A stretch of DNA of 64,000 nucleotides from Molanna angustata (GCA_963576475.1 OY754980.1:22117434-22181433); one strand, 5' to 3'. Shown: positions 11,351 to 22,762, counted from the first letter of the stretch. Notes: generated by a model from the sequence alone, not told the origin. A program made the numbers and translations.

Positions 11351-13193
11351 ATTACAGCACGGCGCAAAAATCCCTTCAATAAGACAATAAACTACATAAT
11401 ATTTTGATTAAAATAAAGGAACAGACAGTTGTTTTTACATTATTATTATTATCAACATCAAATGCCCGGTAGGTACGATTTTCGATAAAAAAAAAATATT
11501 TTAAATGTGTAATTGGTGATATAAAATATAAACTAATTTAAAAATGTATCTTAACAGCTGTTGTGTTTCTGAATAAAAATAAAATCAAATCAAATATAAT
11601 ATTTCATAATCGTTCATCACATACTATGTGGATTTGGAATAAAAAAGATAAACTAAGACTCTAAAGTTAGATAAGGAAAAAGTAATGATGGGCCATAAAT
11701 TTATATAAAGGGCTGTACGATTCCTTTAAGACAAATCTTTCTTAATTTTAACAACAAAATAATTTATATAGGTTCTAAAAAGAATTTTAGATGATCGTTA
11801 GTTTTCGATTTTTGTATGCATACCTACGGTTGCTCATGTTTGTCAATTGAATCCCTATAATATTATATTTTAAATAGGCACATATTCTTAACAACAAAAT
11901 AAAAATATTAAGAGGGTGGAACAATTTTTTGGTAGATATTACAATAGACTTAAACCATAATAAAATTCACAGTTTAGTAATTATCATAATCACTTTAAGA
12001 TTTGTACTTCATAAAAATATAAAATACATTGATGTAGGCGTTATGCGTAGTTGAGTATAACATTTGTAACCAGAAGTATATTTCATGTCGTCCAAGGACA
12101 GACTTCGAGAAAGGATGTCATATAACAAGATGTCACGGATTGCGAATAAAACAATTTTCTCCAAAGGGCAAAACGTGGGGTTGGCGATTGTATCTGGAAA
12201 TCCCATTTGTAAACATTTTGCATGTTTCTTTAATATCATCATCGTCCCCTATGCGGTTGTTAAGATAAGAAGTTATTCGTCCCAGAGGCGACTTGGTAAA
12301 AGCCTTAGCGGTCTAAGTCCAGGGTCCCAGGAGGACAGAAAATTATAGTAGATGGACTGACTGAATTTAAGGGAAGTCTTCGTTTGAAGAAATGGAGGAA
12401 ATTTGTACCATTCATGCAGTTGGTAAAATATGTATAAAAATCTAAATTTAAATGTACATCAATATGATAAAACTATTTATTAAAAATACGAATATTAAAT
12501 GAGAGATAACATTTATTTTAAAATATTTTATATTAACATTACTTAAGTTTGACAATTTCAATGCCATTATATGTTTATGAGGAAAAATCAATATAGGTTA
12601 ATGATAAATACTGCTTTTGAGTATAAATCTTCTAATGATATTTTCTTTCAAGCATAGTTTTGAACTTTCATAACACTTATGCATGCATGCTCGAAAACTA
12701 TATATATACCTTTTATTTAACAATGATGCTATTAAGTCCATGTTGGAAGTTTCCAATCAATAACCACAATGAAACTATGCATAGTTTTGAATCTCGTTTG
12801 TTATTTGTAGAGTTTTGACTTTGCAGTCCTTATAGTACAATCTGAAGAGATAGGAAAATGGGACGACATCAAATGACCATCGACAATAACAAAAACCGAT
12901 ATCTACTTGAATAGTAATTAAGGCCCAACTTTAGACTTGGTAATAACTTTCATGTAAATTTTCAATCCCTAATAAATATTGTCCACAAAGAAATCATTAT
13001 TTTTTGCAAACAAATTTGGATGTGAAATCTTATAAAATACAAATATATGAGATTTCAAAGTTTACAAATAAAAATGATTTACGTCCAAATATATTTTTTA
13101 TTAACTTCCTACTGTATTGTGTTCCTGGTTCCTTGAATATGTATGAATATGATAAAATTAATGAATGTTCTCAATGCATAAAGGTGATATGGA
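11351..13193. other. Intron sequence, nothing firmly recognised
   Basis: AT-rich. A mixed patch at 12040-12350 carries an 87-codon plus-strand frame without recognisable features and is not called. Confidence 0.5.
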
Positions 13194-13199
13194 ACTCAC

Positions 13200-13307
13200 C
13201 CCACTGTTCATACTCAACCGTTCACGGAAGGTCGCTTCAGAGACAGGGGTTAATGAGTCGTGCGTCCTAATCCATGGATCAGCGCAATGGGTTTGCTCCG
13301 ATCCTCC
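13200..13307 (-). other. Candidate cryptic or alternative exon
   Basis: On the minus strand a GATTGCAG acceptor-like site is followed by 108 nt open in phase 0 (the phase left by the hth exon donor) and ends GGG|GTGAGT. The 36 codons read GGSEQTHCADPWIRTHDS, then LTPVSEATFRERLSMNSG. The pyrimidine tract is poor, the peptide is not homeodomain sequence and I recognise no family. A 36-codon open frame can arise by chance. The surrounding 13190-13330 block is GC-richer than its flanks, so it may instead be a regulatory island. Confidence 0.25.
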
Positions 13308-13340
13308 CTGCAATCCTCAATGATATATTATTTTTATATG

Positions 13341-15744
13341 CCTTGTCTTCAGATAGTCCACTTCGTCCCCATGGGCGGAAAGAAAGCTGGACACTATTTA
13401 TACCTCCTATGCTTTTATGAAACCCGGGAAATCCATATGAAGGAGCAAAGCATTAATTTATTATTTTCTCATTTTAAGACCCATAATCTTCACGTACCTA
13501 CTTCACGAAATTCCAATATTATTTATAACTTCATTGTAACTACAAAAGCTATATTTTTGAATAAAAATTGGTAGGTACATTTTACTGTTGTTTTGTGATT
13601 GATATTTTTGATATAAATAGATCATTTATATGTTTCGATTTTATTGTAAATGTTGTCATATCATGATGGCATGGTATAACCAAGGCGTGCAATATTAGCT
13701 AAAGTTCATGTATAAATAATGGGTCAATTGATTGATGTTGAAAACTAAGGCAATATTATTCAGTTAGCTATAGGCCATACAGCAATCTTCTTACCCTTTT
13801 TAACGTAAACACAAGAAAGTGGATATCTACCACATTAACTCGAGCCAACATGTCAAGTCTCAATCGAACATGCTCTCCTGCTATATCGTCTTACTGTTAA
13901 GTGATTCACTGGACCGCTAATAGCTAATATCTAATGACCATCTATTACTTACGCAACATTACTTTTACCTAGGTACGTACCAAGAAGAATAAGGTATCTT
14001 AATACTATGCTTGCATGACTGGATTAGATTGTGTTTGCAACATAGGTACCAACCAATTTAGAAGCCATTTTAAACAAAGTAACGAACAAAATAAATCTAG
14101 TATAAATATGTCTTTTTAAGAATTTGTTATACAAAACTAGACAGGACCCAAGTAGTAGGTATATACAATTTTTTGAAATATTTTTTTTTTGAAAAAAACT
14201 TTTACTAAAAAAATGTCAGAGATAGTATTTTCACACAATTCAAAATTATAAATACTTCAAATAACTACACGAGCATTTATGAATAGGAGATATTGATATT
14301 TCCTAAAATTTCCTATGGATACTCCATTATGTTTGTGCAGGCACCTACACGACAGCAAAAGCCCGTAAGTACAAGAACTATTAGTATAATCCGATATCCT
14401 TTTAGCTTCACGCCAACAAGTAGGTACTATAGACTAAGTAAGTAAACTCATTTTACCCCTTTTCAATAACTCCAGCCAGTATTGAATGTCCACAGCATTA
14501 TCAAAGGCAGCCTTATAATAGATGATGTACCTACCTACTCTAATGATGTAAGGAGGTATGTGGAACTTTAGCGCACTCAACTATAAGGTATAACTAAAAA
14601 CCTTTGAAGTAATTCTCAATCATTCGAGGAGTAGAAAATTTCTTGATCATAATATTGGCAATACAATTAAAGATGTACTAAATAACAACAGTTGTTCCAT
14701 AGTTTTGCAAATACCAAGGTATTTATTTTTGTAAATAAAACATTCAGCGACTTGTCCTTGTATAAACCATGTCCAATCTATTATAGCATTTTAGACGTTA
14801 ATTAAAGCAATTCTTAACTTATCCTTTACAGGGCATATTTTAGCTTATTCCACCCTCTCCTTTTTATATTCTTAATGTTCCTTCTTATCTCGCTACAAAG
14901 ACGTTTGTGTATACCTATCTGAGTTAATTTAAAATGTTTAAACCCGTTTTTCGCCAGTAAAACTTATTTAGTTATTCAAGTAGTTAATTTCTTCGCAACG
15001 GTGGCGCATACCCCATCCTATAATACTTCAGGCTTTAGTACTAGTCGGTCGTAATTCTTTCTTTTCTGTTTCTTAAGCACAAATAATGAGACACAAGATT
15101 TCCGTTTTAGCAAAAAATATGTTCTAAGCTGTATATTTTGTTTCTGAACACTCGAAGAGAGACTCTTGTAGTTATTTTATCGCCTAGTTATAGCGTAATG
15201 CGCATCGTTACAATTTCGTCTCTAAATAAGCCTTAAAATATATTATTGGACGAACTTAACTTCAACAATTACAATATTATAAATAATATAAGCGCTCACA
15301 TAGCTGCCTAAATTATTATATTTTTATCTCGTAAAAAGCTGTAACTTTTCAAGTGTAATCACGATACTGTCAAATCAGGCGAAAACATTTCCCATTCATG
15401 GTGACCATTCTCCGAGAGAGTCATTTCGTGAATCTTTTATTCATTCATAATTTGTGAACTTTCATACTTGTTTGTACAGCGCTTTTGTTATTTATATTTG
15501 AAATAGCGTGTACTGTGTATATAAAAAAGATATATCATTGTGTGTTTTACCAAGTAGATAATCATATACAAAAATCTTATTTTTTCTTCAATGTTTTATG
15601 TTTGTCAATCCAGATTTTTTAAAGAATTATTTATTATAAGATTTAGTTATCAATCGACCAAATGAGACGAATCATATTGGTATTTAAACGTAATAAAAAA
15701 CATTGTAATTTGAATAACAGAATAAAACGACCTAAGAATGTTAA
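13341..15744. other. AT-rich intron sequence, nothing recognised
   Basis: No protein-like frames, tRNA-like structures or paired repeats were seen. Scattered GTACCTAC words are present. Confidence 0.5.
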
Positions 15745-15870
15745 TATTGCGAGAATGGTACCAATATTGGTTCTCTGGGCTGGAAAATTGGAACTGCTTA
15801 GTTGGAAGAAATTGCCATTTGGTAATAAACTCGCCACCTACGCAGGGCGCAAGGAAGTGTTTATTTATTT
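15745..15870 (+). mobile_element. SINE family B, 5'-truncated copy
   Basis: The segment with CTTAGTTGGAAGAAATTGCC, TAATAAACTCGCCACCTACG and CAGGGCGCAAGGAAGTG matches the distal half of the SINE at 8398-8625 and ends in a (TTTA)n tail. The tRNA head is missing. Confidence 0.75.
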
Positions 15871-15954
15871 ATTTATGTCAAGAAAAAAAAAATAATGACG
15901 CCTATTTCACTATCTGGAGTAGGTATTTTGCTAATTTGGTTGTGAGGCATGGTG

Positions 15955-16340
15955 CATATTTAAAAGATAACGTAAACGATTGGAAGCCTTCGAGGTGTGG
16001 ACCTACCGACGAATACTTGGCATATCTTAGAGGGACCATATAAGAAATGATGAGGTTCTCATTAAAATTGAGGAAACAAGGCACATGTTAAACACCATAT
16101 CAAATAGGCGTGCAAATTGTATAGGCCATGTGTTACGACACGAGGATCTCCAACAAATCATCTCGGAGGGAATGGTTTAGGAAACAACTGGCAGTGGGCT
16201 TCCCCGCCGGGAGTATCTAGAACAGGTGGTCGAGGACATGAAGAGAATAGATTGAGCGGATTGAAGGAAGAGATGCATCGCTTTGTTGCCAACCAATCTC
16301 CAAAATTGAAACTAAAGAAAAGACGCCTATTATGATTATT
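15955..16340 (+). mobile_element. LINE reverse transcriptase C-terminal fragment with stops
   Basis: A plus-strand frame reads RRILGIS*RDHIRNDEV, RRANCIGHVLRHEDLQQI, ISEGMV* and PRREYLEQVVEDMKRID*. This is the RRIL...RIRN...WIGHVLR... end of an RTE-like ORF2 with at least three stop codons, so it is an old inactive copy. It differs from the MYDRVRNEDIRKE family elsewhere in the window and is closer in organisation to the remnant at 40-235. Confidence 0.8.
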
Positions 16341-16539
16341 CTCAACGATTTTATCTGTGAATACTTGAAGGTGAAATATTTCAATGAGTTCACTTATATA
16401 TTTATCAAATTTTATGTATTCTGAGGTTACCAACTTTTCTTTTAAAACGAAGAGTTAAGCGTTTGCTACAATTTACTCTTTTTAAAAAATCTATAAATAA
16501 AAAAAAAATAAATTTAATATTTTCAAGAATTCATTAAAG

Positions 16540-17060
16540 TCGACTGTCACGGTTTAAGGTTTTCCATTATCCGATTAGGTTTGGTACGTTGTACGTTCAT
16601 TCAGCATTGAATCTCTCAATTTTATTATGCTTCAAAGTACCCGTTTTTTTTCTCTCCATTTTCCAGCATCCGAAAGTTAGGATTATTCCCACTTTCAATA
16701 CATCGAACATTTTCTTATTTTATAAGATTTGAATAAGGAATAAATCAACTAGGATTTCGACTATCTTCGATTCTGATGCGCGCCCGCCGCGCTACCGGAT
16801 GAAATGGAATTATGTTACTTTCCCGTTCTGTCTTTCCATTTTCTTGGCTCTATACCTCCTCACCCGTCCTGCTACCCTTGGTGGGTAGAGGGGGTCTGGT
16901 TGATTTATGTCCACGACACTAAGACTGTAATGAAATTGCAACGTTAGCCGGAATTTTGCCACCTTCCTTCGTCTAATACTAAGAAAAGGCTCCGAGGGAT
17001 TCCTCTCTTCTCCTACTTACCGTGCTACACAAAAATACGACTTCAAATTGGCAAATTTTA
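16540..17060. promoter_or_regulatory. Mixed-composition unique island, candidate cis-regulatory element
   Basis: About 500 bp with CpG words (GCGCGCCCGCCGCGCTACCG near 16778) and pyrimidine-rich stretches, unlike the AT-rich flanks. No repeat match or convincing frame was seen. It lies about 3.7 kb downstream of the hth exon donor. Confidence 0.35.
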
Positions 17061-17376
17061 ATTTAACTTTAAGAAAGAACGCCACGTTTATTGTAATATC
17101 TTTTGTTGGAATCCTATTGACCTACATGTTTCATTTTCTTATATATACATATTTACAATCCGAGAATTTTCATCTAATCTATTCCATTACGCCTGATTGA
17201 ATAAAATCAGTTTAAATTTTGGAACGCTGATTTTATACTTTCTAAAGATTTCGTTCAGTAATACGCACTAAGATAAAATGAAGATTTAAATTTCATTATT
17301 CATAGTAGGACATCACATATTTTTTTAGAATATTTTTAATAACAAAACGTAATTAGATACACAATTTGGTGCAATA

Positions 17377-17905
17377 GTCAGCCTTCGTGGCTCAGTTAAT
17401 CAGAAATCTGACTCCTCAGATAAATTTTTAACATCTCAATAAAGACGAAGTTGTTATATTATAAGATAACCAGGAACTCATGGCACCTACAGGCCTTACG
17501 ACCTGTTATCGCCTGGTTTACGTGATCACTTTATGAGATCGCGCAACGTTCATCAATTAAACCTTATCAATGCAATTTTGAAAGTTGTATACATTTTAAT
17601 GATGAGAAACTGATCGTTTGAAATAAGCCATCTGTGAAATAACGAAGAACCCTTTTTGTAACACCATTTATTGAGAAATTGATTATTTTATAAACAATGA
17701 AAGCAACAGTCTTCATACACGAGGTGACAATGTTCTCGCACAGATGTCACCCCTGAACTGCGCCAGAAATATTATTCCGTTTTTTGGCTGAGCTATAGGT
17801 TCGAGTTCCGATCCCCGATGGCTTACACATTTTTTTTTACCTAATCATGTTTTCAGTCTGGATCTGTGAGACTAACATCATACATAAGTATCCAGAAAGT
17901 GGAAA
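17377..17905 (+). mobile_element. SINE family A split by a MITE
   Basis: Bases 17377-17420 are the tRNA-like head (GTCAGCCTTCGTGGCTCAGT...CTGACTCCTCAG). The SINE resumes at about 17786 with the B box (GGTTCGAGTTCCGATCCCCG) and continues through TCAGTCTGGATCTGTGAGAC to a truncated tail near 17905. The roughly 365 bp between are a long-TIR MITE-family copy. The SINE therefore predates the MITE insertion. Confidence 0.8.
17421..17785. mobile_element. Long-TIR MITE family, copy 2 (nested in SINE)
   Basis: It starts with the arm-like TTTTTAACATCTCAATAAAG, continues with ACGACCTGTTATCGCCTGG and TTTACGTGATCACTTTATG, and ends with the interior block whose reverse complement is CTGGCGCAGTTCAGGGGTGA. 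That block lies in the opposite orientation relative to the copy at 1341-1745. One arm is missing. Confidence 0.75.
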
Positions 17906-18489
17906 AAGGCAATAAAAAATATTGCATTTGCATTTCAAAAAATCTCAATTTAACAAAAATGTTATACCTACTTTTAAAAAAATTTCACTCTATTGAAGAA
18001 CGTGTTTGGCAATGATTGTGTTATGTGTAAAATGCCCCATTGCAAATCGTGTAAAACATACAATGTCCTACAAATAATAACGTCAAAGTTAGTTCAATGG
18101 TAGATACTAGTTAAAGTAGGTACATACGAGCAGCAGCCACCGCGCTTCGTGTCAAAATATTGCTTGTATAAGAATGCCATTTCCCCCCAAGAAACAGACA
18201 GTCGCTAAACCCCGAGAAACCCAAAACGGAAATATAGACGACTGCCACAGGAAATAGACAAGCCTCAATGTTAAACCTAGGATTCATAACGTCTTGGGAG
18301 CTGAATACAATAACATGGGAAATAGCTAGACTTGTTGGAAATACTGTGAAGCTACCTATTTCGTTCAATTGATGATCTCTTCACAACTATTAGGGTAGGT
18401 ACCTACGTTTGTATCCAGCCAGCATTCATCTCTGGAATTAAAATTACCTACTTCAATTATTTTAAACCTTTATTATAATAATACATTCA

Positions 18490-18960
18490 AAAATCGAATA
18501 TTTTTTTTAATTGCATATACGTAAACATTGGATTTTTTTCCCTTTCGGGAGTCAAATGATATTTTTTTGACAAACTTTTTAACATCTCAATAGAGACGAA
18601 GTTGAAATATTAAAGAAGAACCAGGAGGACTGTTGCTTTCATTGTTTTCAAAACCAATCTCTCAATAGATGGCGTTACAAAAAGGTTTCTTTGTTACTTA
18701 AGAGATGGCAATAGTAATAATGCCTTATTTTCAGGTGATCAGTCACTCATTATTTAAATATATAGAACTATCAAAATTTGCATTGATAAGGGAACTCAAT
18801 AAGAAGGCATAATTGGTGAACGTTGTGCAAGCGCATAAAGTGATCACGTAAACCAGCCGATGACTGGTCGTAAGCCTTGTAGGTGCCTTGAGTTCCTGGT
18901 TCTTCTATAATATCCCAACTTCATCTCTATTGAGATATTAAAGATATGAAAGGAATAATA
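18490..18960. mobile_element. Long-TIR MITE family, copy 3 (both ends present)
   Basis: AACATCTCAATAGAGACGAA at 18580 pairs with TCATCTCTATTGAGATATTA near 18920-18939. Between them lie CTCAATAGATGGCGTTAC, ACGTTGTGCAAGCGCATAAA, GTGATCACGTAAACCAGC and GACTGGTCGTAAGCC. The left arm is shortened. The outer flank 18490-18575 also matches the outer flank of copy 4 (62940-63005, inverted), so it belongs to the element. Confidence 0.78.
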
Positions 18961-20746
18961 AAGATATTAAAGGTTTTGAAGAAATTAAAGATGCATGAAA
19001 ACAAGCAAAAATATACCAACAATGTCAAATTCGATTTCAAATTATTTGATTTAACAAGTTCACTCAATCATTTCATTAAGTGGATGAAGTTATGTAGCTT
19101 GATTTTGTAAATTTGTTCAAAATGTTTATCAAGTTTCCAAAAAACCCACGAAATCTAGTAATTTTACCATAAAAAAATATATTGATTCTCTTGAAACATA
19201 CGTTTGTCGGTTCATTCTTACTAAATAAGTAAATTTAGTCACATGTTATGTTAGAAAAATATTAATTAAATTATTTTCAATATGAATGGCGTTAAATTAT
19301 GAATTTATGATTATATGTATACTTTGTTACTATTCTCAAAAAAGTATTCAAATATTTGAATGATCACAATTTATCTGACATAATCTTAAATACCCTATTT
19401 TTTGGTACAATATAATTATTCCCTGTAGGTAGGTATATCTTTGTTGTTATGAATTGCTATTATATTAGTATTATTTGCATGTTATTACGGGACGCGTATT
19501 TTAAATATGTACTTAAAATATCAAATGAAACACATGGTGCCCTTGTTATATTGTAATTTTGTATTTCTTCTTTCATTCTCAATTCGGGAAGCTTAAAAAT
19601 TTAATATAACTTTGAGGCTCATTGTTGGGAAATACTGAAATAAATTTAAAGCAGCTACACAATTAAAACAATTTGTAGGCACATCTAAAAAAAGATACAG
19701 AATAAATTGTACGAAGCATATTTTTAAACGAGTAGGCAGTGTGGCTAGCAAAAATCTCACTACATATTATGTACACATTTTTTTAAATAAATATATTCAG
19801 AACATTACACTTAGAAGTATGTCCCGTTGTACGTACACGTTTATTATACAAAAAATATATTCGATAAGAATTACTGCAAAACTTGGTGCTTTCTATACTA
19901 AACTTGTAAGATATCAAAATTAAGAAAAAACCATCCATCAAAAAATTCCGTTTTAATCCTTGGAAGTTATATAATCAACAAAAAATAGAAAAAAATATCT
20001 ATTGTTCAATTACCATTTTAATATCACATTATATTGGAATTCTAACACCTTCTAGTATCATAAAAGTGGTCAATATATAGGCATTTTTTTTCATAGAGCC
20101 AATGTTTCCTGATTCTTTATTGAGAATCGTGCCAGGACCTATTACTAATTAGGAATAAATTATGTAATGAAAAATTAAAAGCCGATAATTTTTAAAATGC
20201 AATTTAAAAATATAAACTATAAGGGGGTACCATTTTTTCAATTTGACATTCCACCATTATTACTAATCAAATAGTTTTGAAAAAAATAACTTAGTTTGGG
20301 TATTAATGAAGGAAAATCATTATATTAGGTACAGTGTGCCCGCTTATTACTTTTATAGAAATATATGTGTATGCACATAGGTAGGTAGGTATATTTAGGA
20401 ATTATTTATATATATGTAAGTAAATATATATATAAGTAAAGTAACAAGAGCATGGTTGAAAGCAAAGCCTCCACTCTCCTTAATACACCTGTGTCCCTGA
20501 TATTTCTATTCACCTTGGAATGAACGTTTCTGGATGTTTTCCTGTTATCCTGGTTTTACAAAACACATAGCTATTTAATATACTTATTTGTAATGCACAA
20601 ATAATGAACTCAAATATACATAATTATAAATATTTTTACAAAACTACGTAAATCCATTCTGATTAGAAGAGTAATATCATCGATCGTTAATTATGTTTAA
20701 GTTTTTGACTATAGATATCAATTATTGGTTATTCAATCTAAAAATA
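18961..20746. other. AT-rich intron sequence downstream of the hth exon
   Basis: No exon, repeat family or RNA gene recognised. A short microsatellite-like TA tract lies at 20405-20440. Confidence 0.5.
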
Positions 20747-20752
20747 ACTCAC
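20747..20752 (-). other. hth: hth 5' splice site (GTGAGT)
   Basis: The minus strand reads ACG|GTGAGTTATTTT, a near-ideal donor, leaving the frame in phase 0 after the HLT residues of homeodomain helix 1. Confidence 0.88.
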
Positions 20753-20901
20753 CGTTAAATGTTGAAAGAGCCACGCTCTAAGGATATTTGTGGCAACTTT
20801 GGGGAAAATTCCTCTTTTCTTTTGGTTCTTCTTTCCATTCGTATCATCGTCCTCCTCTCCCGTACCTTCACCACTACCGATACTCGCATTACTCGCATCA
20901 C
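20753..20901 (-). CDS. hth: homothorax (Meis-class TALE homeodomain) internal exon
   Basis: Read on the minus strand, this 149-nt exon starts with the last two bases of a split codon (phase 1) and then carries 49 open codons, ending in phase 0. Residues 1-20 are an acidic, Ser/Gly-rich linker ([19 protein letters not shown]); residues 23-29 are basic (KKNQKKR); residues 30-49 are homeodomain helix 1 ([16 protein letters not shown], then QHLT). This is the MEIS/Homothorax signature; PREP-type proteins differ here (RGVLPKHATN-like). In the family, Hth/Meis binds DNA with Extradenticle/Pbx and Hox proteins and carries Exd into the nucleus. The PYP loop, helices 2-3 and the MEIS domain belong to other exons, not found here. 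The exon ends right after HLT, the boundary used in Meis genes. The acceptor is a pyrimidine-rich tract ending TTACAG, with CTAAC about 25 nt upstream; the donor is ACG|GTGAGT. The exon is more GC-rich than its surroundings. The identity is very secure; the exon number is unknown. Confidence 0.95.
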
Positions 20902-20932
20902 CTGTAACAAATAATAAAAAAAAATGTTAGTT
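20902..20932 (-). other. hth: hth 3' splice site and branch point
   Basis: On the minus strand a CTAAC (20926-20930) is followed by a run of T and ends in TTACAG directly before the exon. This gives phase 1 entry and fixes the exon's 5' boundary. Confidence 0.85.
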
Positions 20933-21009
20933 GAATTCCGTTTAAGGAAAGAATGAATATATGTCCTAGAAACAGGTTCATATACATCCTCATACATTTT
21001 CTAAACTAA

Positions 21010-21500
21010 TAATAGGGGATTTTGTATAGCGCCGTTTAATGATTCAAGATCATACCAAGGGCGCTGATATTTTAGCTATGTGCTGTTCTACGAAACAATG
21101 CTGTTTTCAGTCCTTTAGTGAAAGTGCTTTTGTTTTGAGCACTGCAGACATTTGGAGGCAGTGCATTCCACTTGTAAGTGGAAAAGAATATCTAAAGATG
21201 TTATAGAACACATAAGATAATTATATCCATGGATGGTTTTGATTCCGTCGATTAACCAGACTCGCCGCCCCAGAGGTAAATGCGATTCCATATTTATGTT
21301 CTGAATCTCTATGTTTAAGTTGGATTAACGAAGCTCAATATATTCTGGTTTGTACAAGTATGTTTCAACTTGATAGATTGCACTTGATGTTGATCGCAGC
21401 TGCAAGCTATGGTGTTTACAAAAGGTGTCACATAACAACTCCGGTTGGAATGTCCACAACTACCAGTTGTTGTCCAGAAGCAGAAAGATGGTGGCTTAAA
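21010..21500 (-). mobile_element. LINE 3' fragment ('GCGCCGTTT' family)
   Basis: The minus strand reads FSTYKWNALPPNVCSAQNK then TFTKGLKTALFRRTAHS before a stop near 21080, followed by a short 3' UTR ending with the block that reads TATAGCGCCGTTTAATGA on the plus strand. The same 3' end occurs at 22115-22200, 33600-33880, 41353-41800 and 48473-48560. A middle segment (GATAATTATATCCATGGATG) recurs at 63430-63490. WNALP...LKTxLF is the usual C-terminus of L2/CR1-type ORFs; the clade is not certain. Confidence 0.7.
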
Positions 21501-22109
21501 ATACTACACAACTAAGAGATCCACAGAACATTCACAAGATCTGATTTTTCTGGATTTTGAAACAAACATTCACAAGAACGGATTTCTGGAATTTGAATTA
21601 AACTTTTTCTTAGTGATATGAAGAGTAAAAAGGTTTTTTTTTATATATTTATACACTCTTTGATAACCATATTTGGTTATGAGTGAATAAAAAAACTTAA
21701 TGAAGAAATAATAATTGAGAAATGTAAAAGAGTGTATGTGTAAAATTTGTATAAGATTGATAAATACATTGAATCTATAAGAGATATTAAATTAATATAG
21801 GTACACTATACCATAATAGTTGTTAGGCAAAACTAAATGAGTCAAATAACCCATTTGTTCGGTAGAGCAGTTTGAAAAATATAGTAACTCAAAATGGTCT
21901 GTCAATCTTAATATTTAACATTATGTTACAAATATTGGCACATAGGATATAAGATGCGTGCTCTCTTTAACTGTATGCGTAATTTTAAAATATTATGTAA
22001 AATAAATAAAATAAATAATTAACTAACTTTGCCCAAAAATCGACTTATGTAGTTTTGATTAATGTCCACAGTATTATCTAACTCACTCGAAATTCACCTC
22101 TTACTACTA
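21501..22109. other. AT-rich intron sequence, nothing recognised
   Basis: No frames or repeats that I can name. Confidence 0.45.
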
Positions 22110-22200
22110 TTCGGAACTAACAACCTATTCAAAGGGCTCTTGAGGTTAGGTTATCACAAAAATGGCGCTATACAAATCATCCAAAATTTATTTATTATCT
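22110..22200 (+). mobile_element. 'GCGCCGTTT' LINE, 3' end only
   Basis: AAAGGGCTCTTGAGGTTAGG, then ATCACAAAAATGGCGCTATA and CAAATCATCC match the terminal 3' UTR at 33790-33860. The copy is severely 5' truncated. Confidence 0.65.
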
Positions 22201-22309
22201 AGAGAGTATAGTTACCTATATAACTATTAGTACTGAAGTGTGTTTCTTGTAGAATCCAAGCCATAAGTAGTGGCGCACGTTAATATATTTAGATTCATAA
22301 AAAGTAAAG

Positions 22310-22530
22310 TTTGAAAGGGGAGTGATACAAAAATGGTATCACCATGTTCCGCTCGGAGCCATCAATAGATCGGCGGTGTCATTAAATCTGCCCCTAATGC
22401 CCTGTTCTCCCCTTCTTCACCTCCACCGCACTCCGCACCCCTCACAGTGTCTCTCACTCTTCCATGCCAATCTCTGGGGAGACACCACACCTTTAATGAT
22501 TGTTTCTTATCGCCTAACGAAATTGTCTTG
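22310..22530. promoter_or_regulatory. C-rich unique island, candidate cis-regulatory element
   Basis: About 200 bp rich in CCxxC words (CCTCCACCGCACTCCGCACC at 22419-22438). Its minus-strand translation is open for about 30 codons in one frame but does not resemble the expected hth exons and lacks splice sites. It lies 1.4 kb upstream of the hth exon in gene direction. Confidence 0.35.
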
Positions 22531-22731
22531 CGCTTTGCATTTAAAATACTGTTTTAACTAATTACAACAGATAACGCGCCCAGGATGTACTTTATATACA
22601 CACACAATGCCTAGCTTCACTGTGCATCTCCAAGTTTGGACACTTGTAAAATATTTATGGAAAAACGATAATATATTATTTTAATAAACAATAATATTTA
22701 TTGACGCAGTCAATATTATCAAATTGTTGTC

Positions 22732-22762
22732 CTGATGAAGATTGATTTAAAGAATCGACAAA
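22732..22762 (+). other. Hammerhead-like motif (CTGATGA ... GAC)
   Basis: CTGATGA is followed by one A, a 4-bp potential stem GATT/AATC, then GACAAA in the place of GAAAC. The layout is similar to the motifs at 41001-41040 and 42474-42520, but the core is incomplete (GACAA), so this is weak. Confidence 0.2.

Larger units (their letters stand above)
1..20752 (-). other. hth: hth intron downstream of the homeodomain exon (partial)
   Basis: The next expected exon should encode HPYPSE and homeodomain helices 2-3 (NNWFINARRR). No such sequence was found between the donor at 20752 and base 1, so the stretch reads as one intron of at least 20 kb. A candidate cryptic exon at 13200-13307 does not encode homeodomain. 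Confidence 0.7.

Noticed and set aside
20755..20997. 80-codon minus-strand frame overlapping the hth exon and reading into the intron
   Set aside because: It is a different frame from the homeodomain frame, and crosses the strong splice acceptor.
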